Part shown: in pieces, positions 51,517-59,231 of the stretch
How the letters are laid out: each line of letters starts with the position of its first letter
How positions within the stretch are numbered: position 1 is the first letter of the stretch
Origin: Deinococcus cellulosilyticus NBRC 106333 = KACC 11606
GTDB taxonomy: Bacteria; Deinococcota; Deinococci; Deinococcales; Deinococcaceae
Assembly: GCF_007990775.1 (NCBI RefSeq)
Contig: NZ_BJXB01000012.1
Span: 62,001 to 126,000 of the forward strand
Direction of reading: 5' to 3'
DNA length: 64,000 bases
Program-made: the position numbers and the translations under genes
The notes under the pieces: model-generated
Databases searched by the model: none
What the model was told of the DNA's origin: nothing
The model's input: only the letters and a program-made list of their open reading frames with translations

Positions 51517-51610
51517 GCCCTCAATATAACCTGCCCATGTTCCAAAAAGGGAACAGGAAGAAGAGCCGTCACGGTGAACGCAAAGTCGCTGAGGGGTCGA
51601 TGTCCTTGCA

Positions 51611-51785
51611 GAAAGCGGTCAGCCATCAGCTTTCAGCCGTCAGCACCCGAACACGACTGCGCTCACTTCAGCGAGAAAAATCAACTGATTTCTCCTCCAG
51701 TACAGGGCAAATCTTTGTGTGGCCTGTTGAGAAAGCATCAAACAATATTTTGCCGATCGCTGATCGCTGACGGCTGAAAGCTTTC
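51611..51785. repeat. Dispersed inverted repeat element, copy 1
   Basis: The element starts GAAAGCGGTCAGCCATCAGC and ends with GACGGCTGAAAGCTTTC, so its ends are inverted (GAAAGC/GCTTTC, TCAGCC/GGCTGA). Inside is GCATCAAACAATATTTTGC (51735-51753). A related element in opposite orientation lies at 60932-61100. It fills the 312-base space between the acetoacetyl-CoA synthetase and GntR genes. Confidence 0.7.
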
Positions 51786-51828
51786 TGGAGTGACATGTGC
51801 CTCCAGCAATAGAGGTCTACCCTGTCCT

Positions 51829-52509
51829 TCAGGGCTCCGGAAGGTTCATCAGTCGGGCCACACTGCTGGTCCAGTTGGCGGCCAGTGCGGTTCGGGCTTC
51901 TGCCAGATCGGGTGTTTTCAGGGCGTCCAGCAGGTGGTGGTGCTCTGTCACACTCGGGGCCGAGCTTCCCTGAGTGCGGTAATAGTACCATTCCAGACGC
52001 ATCAGTCGGGTTTTCAGCTCGGTGACGATCTTGCGCAATTCCGGGTTGCCACTTCTTTCCAGAAGCACCCCGTGAAAGGTCTCATCGGCTTGCAGGGCAG
52101 TGCGAGAATCCTTGACGGAAAGGGCTTCCTGAAACCTCTGGTTGGCCTCATCCATCTTTTGCAGGTCTGCTTCGGTGAGATTGAGGAAGGCCAGTTGCAA
52201 GGCCAGATCTTCCAGGTGGGCAATGATGGGGTAGGTGTGCTGACTGTTTTTCAGGTTGAGGGGGGCAACCCGGGTCCAGCGGTTCTTGGCGGTTTCGATC
52301 AGGCCTTCGTCTTCCAGGCGGCGCAGGGCTTCCCGGATGGGAGTGCGGCTGACCCCGAGTTTCAGGGCCAGTTCCTGGTCCCGGATGTTTTCTCTGGGGG
52401 CCAGGGTGCCCTCGATGATCCAGGTCTTCAAAGTCCGGTACACTTCCTCTCTGGCAAGGGCACGTTTCAGAGGGGCCTGGTCTGCGGGGATGGGTGACAT
52501 CTGCTTCAA
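51829..52509 (-). CDS. GntR family (FadR/FCD type) regulator, 226 aa
   Basis: The winged helix lies at residues 15-80 (VYRTLKTWIIEGTLAPRENIRDQELALKLGV in two parts, SRTPIREALRRLEDEGLIE). The helical FCD domain follows; its metal-binding positions appear as Asp/His in ADETFHGVLL and HHHLLDAL. FCD regulators bind small carboxylic acids. It is divergent from AzlCD, and a palindrome GTAATATATTAC lies in the shared region, so the amino acid exporter is its likely target. A link to amino or keto acids is inferred from that. Confidence 0.87.
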   Translation of the reverse strand: MKQMSPIPADQAPLKRALAREEVYRTLKTWIIEGTLAPRENIRDQELALKLGVSRTPIREALRRLEDEGLIETAKNRWTRVAPLNLKNSQHTYPIIAHLEDLALQLAFLNLTEADLQKMDEANQRFQEALSVKDSRTALQADETFHGVLLERSGNPELRKIVTELKTRLMRLEWYYYRTQGSSAPSVTEHHHLLDALKTPDLAEARTALAANWTSSVARLMNLPEP

Positions 52510-52530
52510 TGTAGCACATTCCCATTTTGT

Positions 52531-52552
52531 ATCGTAATATGTAATATATTAC
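52531..52552. promoter_or_regulatory. Palindromic operator between GntR and AzlCD
   Basis: ATCGTAATAT followed by the perfect 12-base palindrome GTAATATATTAC (52541-52552). GTAATAT occurs twice in tandem. It is 22-43 bases upstream of the GntR start and 76 bases upstream of azlC. It is the best candidate for GntR binding. Confidence 0.55.
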
Positions 52553-52592
52553 TGAAGAGGGCAGGCGAGGAGCTGCTGCCCAGAGGTGAACG

Positions 52593-52631
52593 ATGAACAA
52601 ACACACATGGACCTTTGCAGGTGAGGCATGA
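52593..52631 (+). CDS. Possible 12-aa leader peptide coupled to azlC
   Basis: ATG 52593 follows AGAGGTGAACG and encodes MNKHTWTFAGEA; its stop overlaps the azlC ATG as ATGA. The good ribosome binding site sits at this short frame, not at azlC itself (though GGTGAGGC lies near it), so azlC may be translated by coupling. It contains no run of a single amino acid that would suggest classical attenuation. Confidence 0.3.
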   Translation: MNKHTWTFAGEA

Positions 52632-53317
52632 CCCTGACCCTCAGGCACTCCGATTTCAGGCTTGGATTTCTGGCCATTGTTCCATTGTGGATTGGTTTTC
52701 TGCCCTTTGCCATTTCCTATGCCCTGATCGCCCGTTCTGCTGGACTCTCCCTGTGGGAAACACAACTGATGAGCCTCACCGTTTTTTCTGGAGGCGCACA
52801 GTTCACAGCTGCAGGCATGTTCCTGCAACAGGCCAACATTTTCAGCATTGTGCTCACCACCTTTCTGCTCAATGCCCGTCACCTGCTGTACGGTCTTTCG
52901 GTCAGCCAGAACCTGAAGCTCTCCCCCCTTCAGAGAACCAAAGCAGCCTGGGTGCTCACCGATGAAGCTTTCGGGGTGACGGCCAACGCCCACTATCCCA
53001 GCTACGCCTACCTGATGGGTGCCAGCATGAGCGTTTTTGTGAGCTGGAACGTCTTCACCCTGGTGGGTGCCCTGCTGGGAAACAGCATTCCCGATCCCCT
53101 CAAATACGGGGTGGATTTTGTGTTCCCTCTGGCTTTCCTGGCCCTGCTGATGCCCACCCTCAAAGACCGTCCGGCCTTTCTGGTGGCTGGCTTCAGTGCT
53201 TTGCTGGCCCTGTTCCTGCAAAAAGCTCTGCATCTGCCAGGAGGGGTCAGTGTGCTGCTGGTGGGCATTCTGGGCAGTCTGCTGGGGGCCTTCCTCACGT
53301 ACAGGGAGAAACCATGA
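52628..53317 (+). CDS. azlC: AzlC family branched-chain amino acid exporter subunit, 229 aa
   Basis: The protein has five to six membrane helices and the AzlC/YgaZ signature blocks: LGFLAIVPLWIGFLPFAISYALIA in the first helix, SLTVFSGGAQFTA, LNARHLLYGLS and LTDEAFGV. AzlC is the large subunit of an AzlCD (YgaZH) exporter for branched-chain amino acids or analogues. It overlaps azlD by four bases. The divergent GntR gene probably regulates it. Confidence 0.92.
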   Translation: MTLTLRHSDFRLGFLAIVPLWIGFLPFAISYALIARSAGLSLWETQLMSLTVFSGGAQFTAAGMFLQQANIFSIVLTTFLLNARHLLYGLSVSQNLKLSPLQRTKAAWVLTDEAFGVTANAHYPSYAYLMGASMSVFVSWNVFTLVGALLGNSIPDPLKYGVDFVFPLAFLALLMPTLKDRPAFLVAGFSALLALFLQKALHLPGGVSVLLVGILGSLLGAFLTYREKP

Positions 53318-53610
53318 ATGCTGCCTTGACCATCCTGATGATGTTCCTGGTCACCTATGCCACCCGCCTTGCTGGCCTCAGTCTGGGCAATGCAAAAGTG
53401 CCTGGGTTCTGGTTGCACTTCCTGAAGTTCATTCCAGTCAGTGTGTTCACCGCTCTGGTGGTGCTGAATTTCGGCTCGGAAAACAGGGAACTCCCGGTTC
53501 GCCTGATCGCAGCGCTTGTGGCAGGAGGCGTGTTTTATTTTCACAGGCAACTCTGGAGCTGCATTCTGGTCGGGATGGTGGTGTTCTGGGGGCTCAGGAC
53601 ACTGCTCTGA
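53314..53610 (+). CDS. azlD: AzlD family exporter subunit, 98 aa
   Basis: A small membrane protein with three to four helices, matching AzlD/YgaH: TYATRLAGLSL near the start, FLKFIPVSVFTALVV in the middle and LIAALVAGGVFYF later. It is the partner of AzlC; its ATG overlaps the azlC stop. A bidirectional terminator follows 20 bases after its stop. Confidence 0.9.
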   Translation: MNAALTILMMFLVTYATRLAGLSLGNAKVPGFWLHFLKFIPVSVFTALVVLNFGSENRELPVRLIAALVAGGVFYFHRQLWSCILVGMVVFWGLRTLL

Positions 53611-53630
53611 GCCTCACGCTTCAACAGAAG

Positions 53631-53664
53631 AGCACCGGGCGAAAACCCGGTGCTGTTTCACTTG
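53631..53664. terminator. Bidirectional terminator between azlD and the repeat lipoprotein
   Basis: AGCACCGGG, loop CGAAAA, CCCGGTGCT (9-bp perfect stem) is followed by GTTTCACTT on the plus strand; in the other direction the hairpin is followed by CTTCTGTT. It separates two convergent genes. Confidence 0.8.
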
Positions 53665-53667
53665 CAG

Positions 53668-54180
53668 TCAAAGCTTGCGAATGGTGTACGTGTTGTTGCT
53701 GTAACCGGCAGAAGGGCTGGTGTTGCACCCACTGCTGTAATACCTGGAGGTGACGGTCCATCCGCTGGGCAGGCTGGACAGGGCACACACTCCACTGAGC
53801 TGGGTCTTCCCAGCCGTGTTCACCAGATTGTAGGTGTTGTAGCGGTAACTGGCGTAAGCACTGGTGTTGCACCCACTGTTGAAATAATAGCCTGTGACCA
53901 CCCATCCACTGGGCGGGTAGGTCACATCGCAGGCCCCATTGAAGGTGCTTCTGCCCGCGAGGTTCTCTATGGTGTAGGTGTTGTATTCGCTTCCTGCATA
54001 CGGACTGGTTCGGCAACCATACGAATAATAAATGGAAGTGACTGCATGACCGGAAGGCAGGACCTGTGAAGAACAGATGGCCGTTCCCTGGGTGCTGATG
54101 TTCTGGGCTGGCTCTGCAGGAACTTGCTTGCCACATGCAGCGAGCAAAAGGCCCAGAGCGAACAGAAGTGGTTTTTTCAT
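53668..54180 (-). CDS. Lipoprotein with three tandem Cys/Tyr-rich repeats, 170 aa
   Basis: ATG 54180 gives MKKPLLFALGLLLAAC, a lipoprotein signal with lipobox LAAC. The mature protein is built of three repeats of about 45 residues, each with the pattern C-x6-7-PSG-x2-VT-x2-YY-x2-GC-x-TS-x-AG-x3-NTY. Each repeat has two cysteines, probably one disulfide each. I do not recognise the family; the small beta-type repeats suggest a surface adhesion or binding role. The first 38 mature residues are a linker. The gene has inverted repeats across its promoter region. Confidence 0.75.
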   Translation of the reverse strand: MKKPLLFALGLLLAACGKQVPAEPAQNISTQGTAICSSQVLPSGHAVTSIYYSYGCRTSPYAGSEYNTYTIENLAGRSTFNGACDVTYPPSGWVVTGYYFNSGCNTSAYASYRYNTYNLVNTAGKTQLSGVCALSSLPSGWTVTSRYYSSGCNTSPSAGYSNNTYTIRKL

Positions 54181-54596
54181 GGATCTCCATTCTGGATTTC
54201 GCACAGCATAAACCTGCCATCAGGGCCTGGGGTCAACCCTGATGGCTGTCAGGAACTGTCTGACAGGAGGTCAAACCCTGACGGTCATTCTGGTGCTGTG
54301 TCTGCGAAAACCGATCACATCGTATGTAGAAATGTAACAATTTTGCATCAATGAATTCCAGGTCTTTCTTCTGGGGATTCTCCCTGGACAATGTCCATGA
54401 GGGGGTGCACAACAGGATGCTCTTCATTTTCATCCCAGAGATCCACTTCTGGTTTTGAACCAATTTTATTGATCCAATTCAAGTCGAGCTGGAACGGTAC
54501 ACATTGACTCGGTTCAGCAATCGGAAGAACTGAGGTGTTCAAAGTGCAACTGGACACCACCTGCAGAAAAACACCCGGAAATTTTTGTCACACATG
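54181..54596. other. Intergenic space with inverted repeats
   Basis: GCCATCAGGG and CCCTGATGGC (54216-54225, 54237-54246) flank a minus-strand TTGACC that may be the -35 box of the lipoprotein gene, so the repeat may be an operator. CTGTCAG...CTGACAG follows at about 54246-54267. A 70-codon minus-strand frame (54348-54560, GTG start) has atypical codon use, and I do not call it. Nothing else is supported here. Confidence 0.4.
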
Positions 54597-54626
54597 TTAC
54601 AAAAGTGTAATTGTTAGGGCTAGAAT
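54597..54626 (+). promoter_or_regulatory. Promoter of the first GGDEF gene
   Basis: TTACAA (54597-54602), 18 bases, TAGAAT (54621-54626). An ACAC...GTGT inverted repeat surrounds the -35 box (54588-54608). The leader to ATG 54790 is about 160 bases with no gene seen. Confidence 0.5.
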
Positions 54627-54789
54627 GGAGGGCATGCGGAATGAGATGCTGTTTTCCACAAAGACGCCTTCCACTTCATTTCACGTCTCAACACGTCCCC
54701 TGAAGTGGGCTGGCAAACCTTCTGAGCAGATCTGTCCTGTCGTGTGCTGGAATGGCACTTTCTCCCTGATCTTCTTCCTGCACCTCTGA

Positions 54790-56007
54790 ATGTCCTCCCA
54801 TCCTTCTCCCCTGAACCGCTCTGCAAGACCCTCCATGCCCCATCCAGTCCTCAAGCATCTCCAGAACTTGCTCCTGCTCGATACATCCACCGTGTGCAGC
54901 CTGTTTATGCTGCTGACCGTTGGGTTTTCAGTGGCCCAGATGCATCCAAATCACCCACATTTCTCCTGGATCTGGGGAGGCCTGATGGGAATTTTGCTGG
55001 GCCTCCGACGGATGGCTTCAAAGAGAAGGTCACAGAGAAAACTCTACATTTCAGACACACTTCTTGCTCTGGGATGGACCCTTTATGGACTGGTGATGCC
55101 TCTGGGCAATGGACTGTCAGCAGCAACCACCCTCCTGATGGTGTCCAGTTTGCACGTCCTGGGTCAGCCTGGAGCTTCGCTCAAACAAAATGCCATCCAC
55201 CTGTCCCCTCTGTTCTTTCTGTTGGCTCAACTGCTTTTGCGTCTGCCTGACCACCCGGATCATCTGGCCCTGGGGATCTTGCTTGCAGGGTGGAGTGGAG
55301 GTCTTCTGCTGATTCAGCAGCACCTGCGCCACAACCGAAAACAGGCCCTGGTACGTGAGCGCAGCCAGCACCAGGCCTTCAGACAACTTCAGGAGGCACA
55401 CGACCAGTTGCAGCTCAAAAACGAGCACCTGCAACACTCCAGGAAACGTCTGCAACAGGCCCTGAAGTCCAGCCAGCAACTGGCCTCCACAGACGCCCTC
55501 ACAGGGTGCCTCAACCGAAGGGGCATGATGCGACACCTGAAACAGCACTTTGCTCCTCAAACGCTTCAGGGTGCACTGCTGATGCTGGACCTGGACCACT
55601 TCAAGAAAATCAACGACCAGCACGGACATCCCTTTGGCGATCTGGTGCTGAAAACCATGGTGCAGCGCATAGAAATGCTCATCCGTACCGGGGATGTGGT
55701 TGTCAGGTACGGCGGAGAAGAATTCCTGTGCATTCTCCCAGATGCCTCACTTGATGACGCTTGCACCCTCGCTGAACGCCTGCGCCAGATGGTGGCCTGT
55801 GCTCCGGTGGTGGAGGATGGCCATTCCCAGTGGGTCACGGTGTCCATCGGGGTGACGGTTTTTGATGCGCAAGAAGAGCTTCAAACGGCCATTGAACGGG
55901 CAGATCAGGCCATGTATCAGGCCAAAGGCTCAGGACGCAATCGGGTGAAGGTCCTTTCCCCAACAGCAAGAAAACCCCTCAGGACAGTTCCTCCTGCAAT
56001 GTCCTGA
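54790..56007 (+). CDS. Membrane diguanylate cyclase, 405 aa
   Basis: Residues 28-180 contain about six hydrophobic segments without a known sensor signature. Residues 185-230 are a glutamine- and leucine-rich coil. The GGDEF domain follows: DALTGCLNRRG (235-245), LLMLDLDHFKKIND, RTGD (299-302, an inhibitory I-site) and RYGGEEF (GGEEF 308-312). All residues for cyclic di-GMP synthesis are present. The start ATG has no strong ribosome binding site. The gene overlaps the convergent second GGDEF gene by 29 bases at the 3' end. Confidence 0.88.
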   Translation: MSSHPSPLNRSARPSMPHPVLKHLQNLLLLDTSTVCSLFMLLTVGFSVAQMHPNHPHFSWIWGGLMGILLGLRRMASKRRSQRKLYISDTLLALGWTLYGLVMPLGNGLSAATTLLMVSSLHVLGQPGASLKQNAIHLSPLFFLLAQLLLRLPDHPDHLALGILLAGWSGGLLLIQQHLRHNRKQALVRERSQHQAFRQLQEAHDQLQLKNEHLQHSRKRLQQALKSSQQLASTDALTGCLNRRGMMRHLKQHFAPQTLQGALLMLDLDHFKKINDQHGHPFGDLVLKTMVQRIEMLIRTGDVVVRYGGEEFLCILPDASLDDACTLAERLRQMVACAPVVEDGHSQWVTVSIGVTVFDAQEELQTAIERADQAMYQAKGSGRNRVKVLSPTARKPLRTVPPAMS

Positions 56008-58471
56008 AGGTTGCACGGTTGCGCCCGGCATGTTTGCTCTCATAGAGGGCCTCGTCGGCCTTTTTGATCAGGGAGTGGGGAGTCACGTCATCATGGTCTT
56101 GCACGATGGCACTGATCACCCCGATGCTGAGGGTGACGTGTGAGGCCACTTTTGAGAATGCATGCGGCAGATTGAGCAGATGCAGCTCATTTTGCATGCG
56201 CTGAACCAGCAACTCTGCCTGCTCGGGTCCGGTGTTGGGGAGCACCATGGCGAATTCCTCTCCCCCATAGCGGGCCACCACATCTCCTGCCCGCCTGAAC
56301 ATGGCTTTCAGCATGGCCCCCACCTGCCTGAGGCACTGGTCCCCTTCCGGGTGGCCGTAGTTGTCGTTGTACAGCTTGAAAAAATCGATGTCACAGAGGA
56401 TCAGGGTGAGGTACTGGTTGCTGCGCCGGGCCCGGCGGATCTCCAGGGCAAACAGCTCATCGAAGTGACGGCGGTTGGAAAGTCCGGTCAGACCGTCCTG
56501 GGTGGCCAGACGGGTCAGCATCTCGTTGGCCTCTGCGAGTTCTCGGGTGCGTTCGAGGATGCGCTGCTCCAGCACTGCATTGGCTTCTCTGAGTTGCTCG
56601 GCCTGCAGGGCATTTTCGGCGTAAAGGCGGGCATTGGAGAGGGTGAGGCCCGCGCGGTCTGCCAGGTTCTGCAGGAGGGTCTGGTCCTCGGTGGTGTAGG
56701 GCCGATCCTGCTCCAAACGCATCAGGGTGATGGCTCCTGTGACCCGCCCATGCACCCGCATGGGCACGGACATGGCCGCATACACTTCATGGGTGTCAAA
56801 AAATGGAGCCAGTTCCTGCTTGAAACGGTAACGGTTCTGGCTGGCCACCATGTTGTTGAGCACCACTGCTTCACCTGAGCGGAAAACCTCTCCACTGAGC
56901 CCGGTGTTCACGCTCAGCAGGCGGTCTCCCATCAGGAATTGCACCTGCTCACGCACTCGGGGATCTTCATGGTACACGGCTGCAAGGTGAGTGAATCCTG
57001 GTTTTTCAGAGAGTTGCACAACCATGCACATGTCCCCGATCAGGCGCACCAGATTACGGGTGATGGCCCCCAGGGCAGCATCTGGAACAAGCCCCACATC
57101 GGCGAGTTCCCGGGACACCCGATCCAGAATCTCCATGCGGTACAGGCGCTCGGTCCTTTCTTGCTCCACCCTTTTTTGCTCGGAGATGTCCATGGTCGCC
57201 CCGATCATGCGGGCAGGGTTGCCCTGCGGGTCTCGCAGAACCACACCCCGGTCGTACACGTCGGCATAACTGCCGTCTGCTTTGCGCATCCGGTACTGCT
57301 GGGACCAGATGGGACCCGATCCTGCAATGGCAAAACGAAGGCTGCGACGAACCTCTTCACGGTCCTCTGGATGCACCAGGTTTTCCCAGTGGTCCACGTG
57401 GGCAGGTGCCTCCCTGTGTCCGAACACGACTGAAAAGTTATCGTTCCACCACAGGGTGTCGGTCTGCAGGTTCCATTCCCACATCACATCGCTGGTGACC
57501 CGTGAGACAATCTCGAAACGTTCATGGCTTTCCCGCAGGTCTTTTTCGGACTGCATGCGCACGGTCACATCCCGCAGGAACATGATCACACTGTCTTCGT
57601 TTAAGGAAACCACCCTGGACTCAAAGGTGCGCAGCCCGTGGGCGGGATGGCGGAATTCCATTTCATAGGTCTGCATGCCATATCCCGAGCGCGCCCAGCT
57701 GATCGCCTGCATGGTCTGGTCGATGCTTTTTGAGGTGAGCATTTCATGGATGCGTTTGCGCAAAAGGGCTTCTGGTCTGGAGGGCCAGTTGGCCTGTTCT
57801 CCGATGCTCACATCCAGAATCATGCCTTCAGGCGAAAGACGAAAAACAATGTCTGGGAGGGCTTCCAGAATGGCACGGTTTCGGGCCTCTGAGGTTTCAA
57901 ACGCCCGAATGGACTTCTCTTTCTGTTGTGAAGCCACTTTCACGGCTTCCTCGGCCCGGTGAAACAGCAGCAGCATGGCCCTTTGCAATATGACTGCTGT
58001 CAGGAGAATCACAATCTCGGTCAGCCAGATGGATGCAGGAGGATGGCGGAATTCAAAATGCAGCACCTTCAACTGCTGCAACACCAGCACGGTCAGGACA
58101 CCGCCCAGAGCCAGGCCCGTGTACCAGACTGCAGCTTTCCTGCCCAGCAGGGCGAAGCTTCCACCAATCAAAAGCACCCACGCTCCCAGCAAGGGCGAGA
58201 ACACCCCTGTGGTGCTCGCCATGAACACCAGCAGCATCAGGCCCATGCCACCAAGCGCAATGACACTGGTCCAGAAAAGCGGGGCTTTCTTGTTCTGCAG
58301 GTAGACCACAGCACTGAGGGCACCGAGCAGGAGCATTCCAGCAAACCACAACCATGAGGTGTAGGAGTCGTAGATGAATTGCAGGGCCCCGAGCGCCGCA
58401 ATCACTTCAAAGAGCAGGACCACCATCCACGGGGACAGTCTGGGCTGGGCGGGGGTTGCGGGAATGGCCAT
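55979..58471 (-). CDS. Membrane PAS-PAS-GAF diguanylate cyclase, 830 aa
   Basis: The frame opens at 58624, but I prefer ATG 58471 (with AGGTGATC upstream). The N-terminus has five or more membrane helices (about residues 10-170). PAS 1 starts at ARNRAILEALPDIVFRL, and PAS 2 starts at RFEIVSRVTSDVMWEWN with a PAC end MIGATMDISEQKR. A GAF domain follows (MCMVVQLSEKPGFTHLA onward), then a coil and the GGDEF domain with RAGD (727-730) and RYGGEEF (GGEEF 736-740). It should make cyclic di-GMP in response to several signals. The HD-GYP protein at 10.8 kb is a possible opponent. Confidence 0.87.
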   Translation of the reverse strand: MAIPATPAQPRLSPWMVVLLFEVIAALGALQFIYDSYTSWLWFAGMLLLGALSAVVYLQNKKAPLFWTSVIALGGMGLMLLVFMASTTGVFSPLLGAWVLLIGGSFALLGRKAAVWYTGLALGGVLTVLVLQQLKVLHFEFRHPPASIWLTEIVILLTAVILQRAMLLLFHRAEEAVKVASQQKEKSIRAFETSEARNRAILEALPDIVFRLSPEGMILDVSIGEQANWPSRPEALLRKRIHEMLTSKSIDQTMQAISWARSGYGMQTYEMEFRHPAHGLRTFESRVVSLNEDSVIMFLRDVTVRMQSEKDLRESHERFEIVSRVTSDVMWEWNLQTDTLWWNDNFSVVFGHREAPAHVDHWENLVHPEDREEVRRSLRFAIAGSGPIWSQQYRMRKADGSYADVYDRGVVLRDPQGNPARMIGATMDISEQKRVEQERTERLYRMEILDRVSRELADVGLVPDAALGAITRNLVRLIGDMCMVVQLSEKPGFTHLAAVYHEDPRVREQVQFLMGDRLLSVNTGLSGEVFRSGEAVVLNNMVASQNRYRFKQELAPFFDTHEVYAAMSVPMRVHGRVTGAITLMRLEQDRPYTTEDQTLLQNLADRAGLTLSNARLYAENALQAEQLREANAVLEQRILERTRELAEANEMLTRLATQDGLTGLSNRRHFDELFALEIRRARRSNQYLTLILCDIDFFKLYNDNYGHPEGDQCLRQVGAMLKAMFRRAGDVVARYGGEEFAMVLPNTGPEQAELLVQRMQNELHLLNLPHAFSKVASHVTLSIGVISAIVQDHDDVTPHSLIKKADEALYESKHAGRNRATFRTLQEELS

Positions 58472-58657
58472 GCGCAAGATCACCTGACTCCTGGGAATAA
58501 AAGGCGGCTGGACACAGAGGAAAGGGCCAGGGTTGGAAACGTCAATCTGGTGATCCCAATTGTAACCTGTCAGGTGCAGTTTGTTCTTCATGCATCGGGG
58601 GAATCCCTTACACAGCTGGTCCAACTGGTCCCACTGCTCCCTGAAACACCATGTGAA

Positions 58658-58687
58658 CTGGGCCAGAAGAACATTCTTCTGGCCCAG
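58658..58687. repeat. 14-bp-stem palindrome without T-tract
   Basis: CTGGGCCAGAAGAA, two bases (CA), then TTCTTCTGGCCCAG. It lies in the 300-base gap between the large GGDEF gene and the small lipoprotein. The gap also holds GGACCC...GGGTCC at about 58717-58735, a possible weak end signal. Otherwise I see nothing in it. Confidence 0.85.
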
Positions 58688-58772
58688 GAAATGCAGTCAC
58701 CTCAGGTTCAGCCCGGGACCCAGCCTTGAGGGGTCCTGATCTGTTCGTTTCAGTGGATCAGGGTGTTTTCGT

Positions 58773-59093
58773 TCAAATGGGATTGCCATAGATGATGTTG
58801 AAGCCCAGTCGATACTGTCTGAGGTCCTGTGTCGAGGTCACCAGAAGCCTGAATTTGTAGGACGACGCTGGATCGGAAACCACGGTGGAGCCTGGAGCAG
58901 GAAGCATCCAGTAATCCCTGACCTTCAGGACACCAGAGCTGTAGCTCATGATGGCCCAGGCGGGAACCACATAGGTGGCCTGTGGTTGCACCTGCACTTC
59001 TTCGGTGGTGGACAGGGAGGAGGGGGTCTGGCTGCAGGCAGCAAGGGCCAGGGGGAGCAGAATCAGGCCGAGCATCAACTTCAGTTTTTTCAT
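58773..59093 (-). CDS. Small lipoprotein of unknown function, 106 aa
   Basis: A TTG lies one codon upstream, but ATG 59093 (after AAGAGGTACTGTTG) is the likely start. MKKLKLMLGLILLPLALAAC is a lipoprotein signal with lipobox LAAC. The mature part, about 87 residues, is beta-rich with no cysteine and with phrases such as YVVPAWAIMSYSSG and YKFRLLVTS. No family is recognised. It has a strong promoter with an unusual triple half-site operator, so expression is probably tightly controlled. Confidence 0.7.
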   Translation of the reverse strand: MKKLKLMLGLILLPLALAACSQTPSSLSTTEEVQVQPQATYVVPAWAIMSYSSGVLKVRDYWMLPAPGSTVVSDPASSYKFRLLVTSTQDLRQYRLGFNIIYGNPI

Positions 59094-59184
59094 CAACAGT
59101 ACCTCTTTGGCTCCCGTCTTGTGGAAGGGGGAGGGAGTGGGTGATTCAAAAGCTGCGATGGGGATGCATTTCAGCTGAAACAGT

Positions 59185-59231
59185 TTTAAGCGCTTAAATT
59201 TAAGCTATCAAATTTGTAACAATTCTGTCAA
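59185..59231 (-). promoter_or_regulatory. Promoter with overlapping palindromic operators
   Basis: On the minus strand: TTGACA (59231-59226), 17-18 bases, then ATAGCT or TAGCTT as -10. Just downstream, two perfect 14-base palindromes overlap: GCTTAAATTTAAGC (59192-59205) and TTTAAGCGCTTAAA (59185-59198). Together they contain three TTTAAGC half-sites in alternating orientation. The adjacent LacI-family gene or another regulator could bind here. Confidence 0.65.

Noticed and set aside
54348..54560. A 70-codon minus-strand frame (GTG start) with a protein-like acidic sequence
   Set aside because: Codon use is unlike that of the neighbours, there is no ribosome binding site, and it lies in a repeat-rich intergenic space; it could be a gene remnant but this is not supportable.
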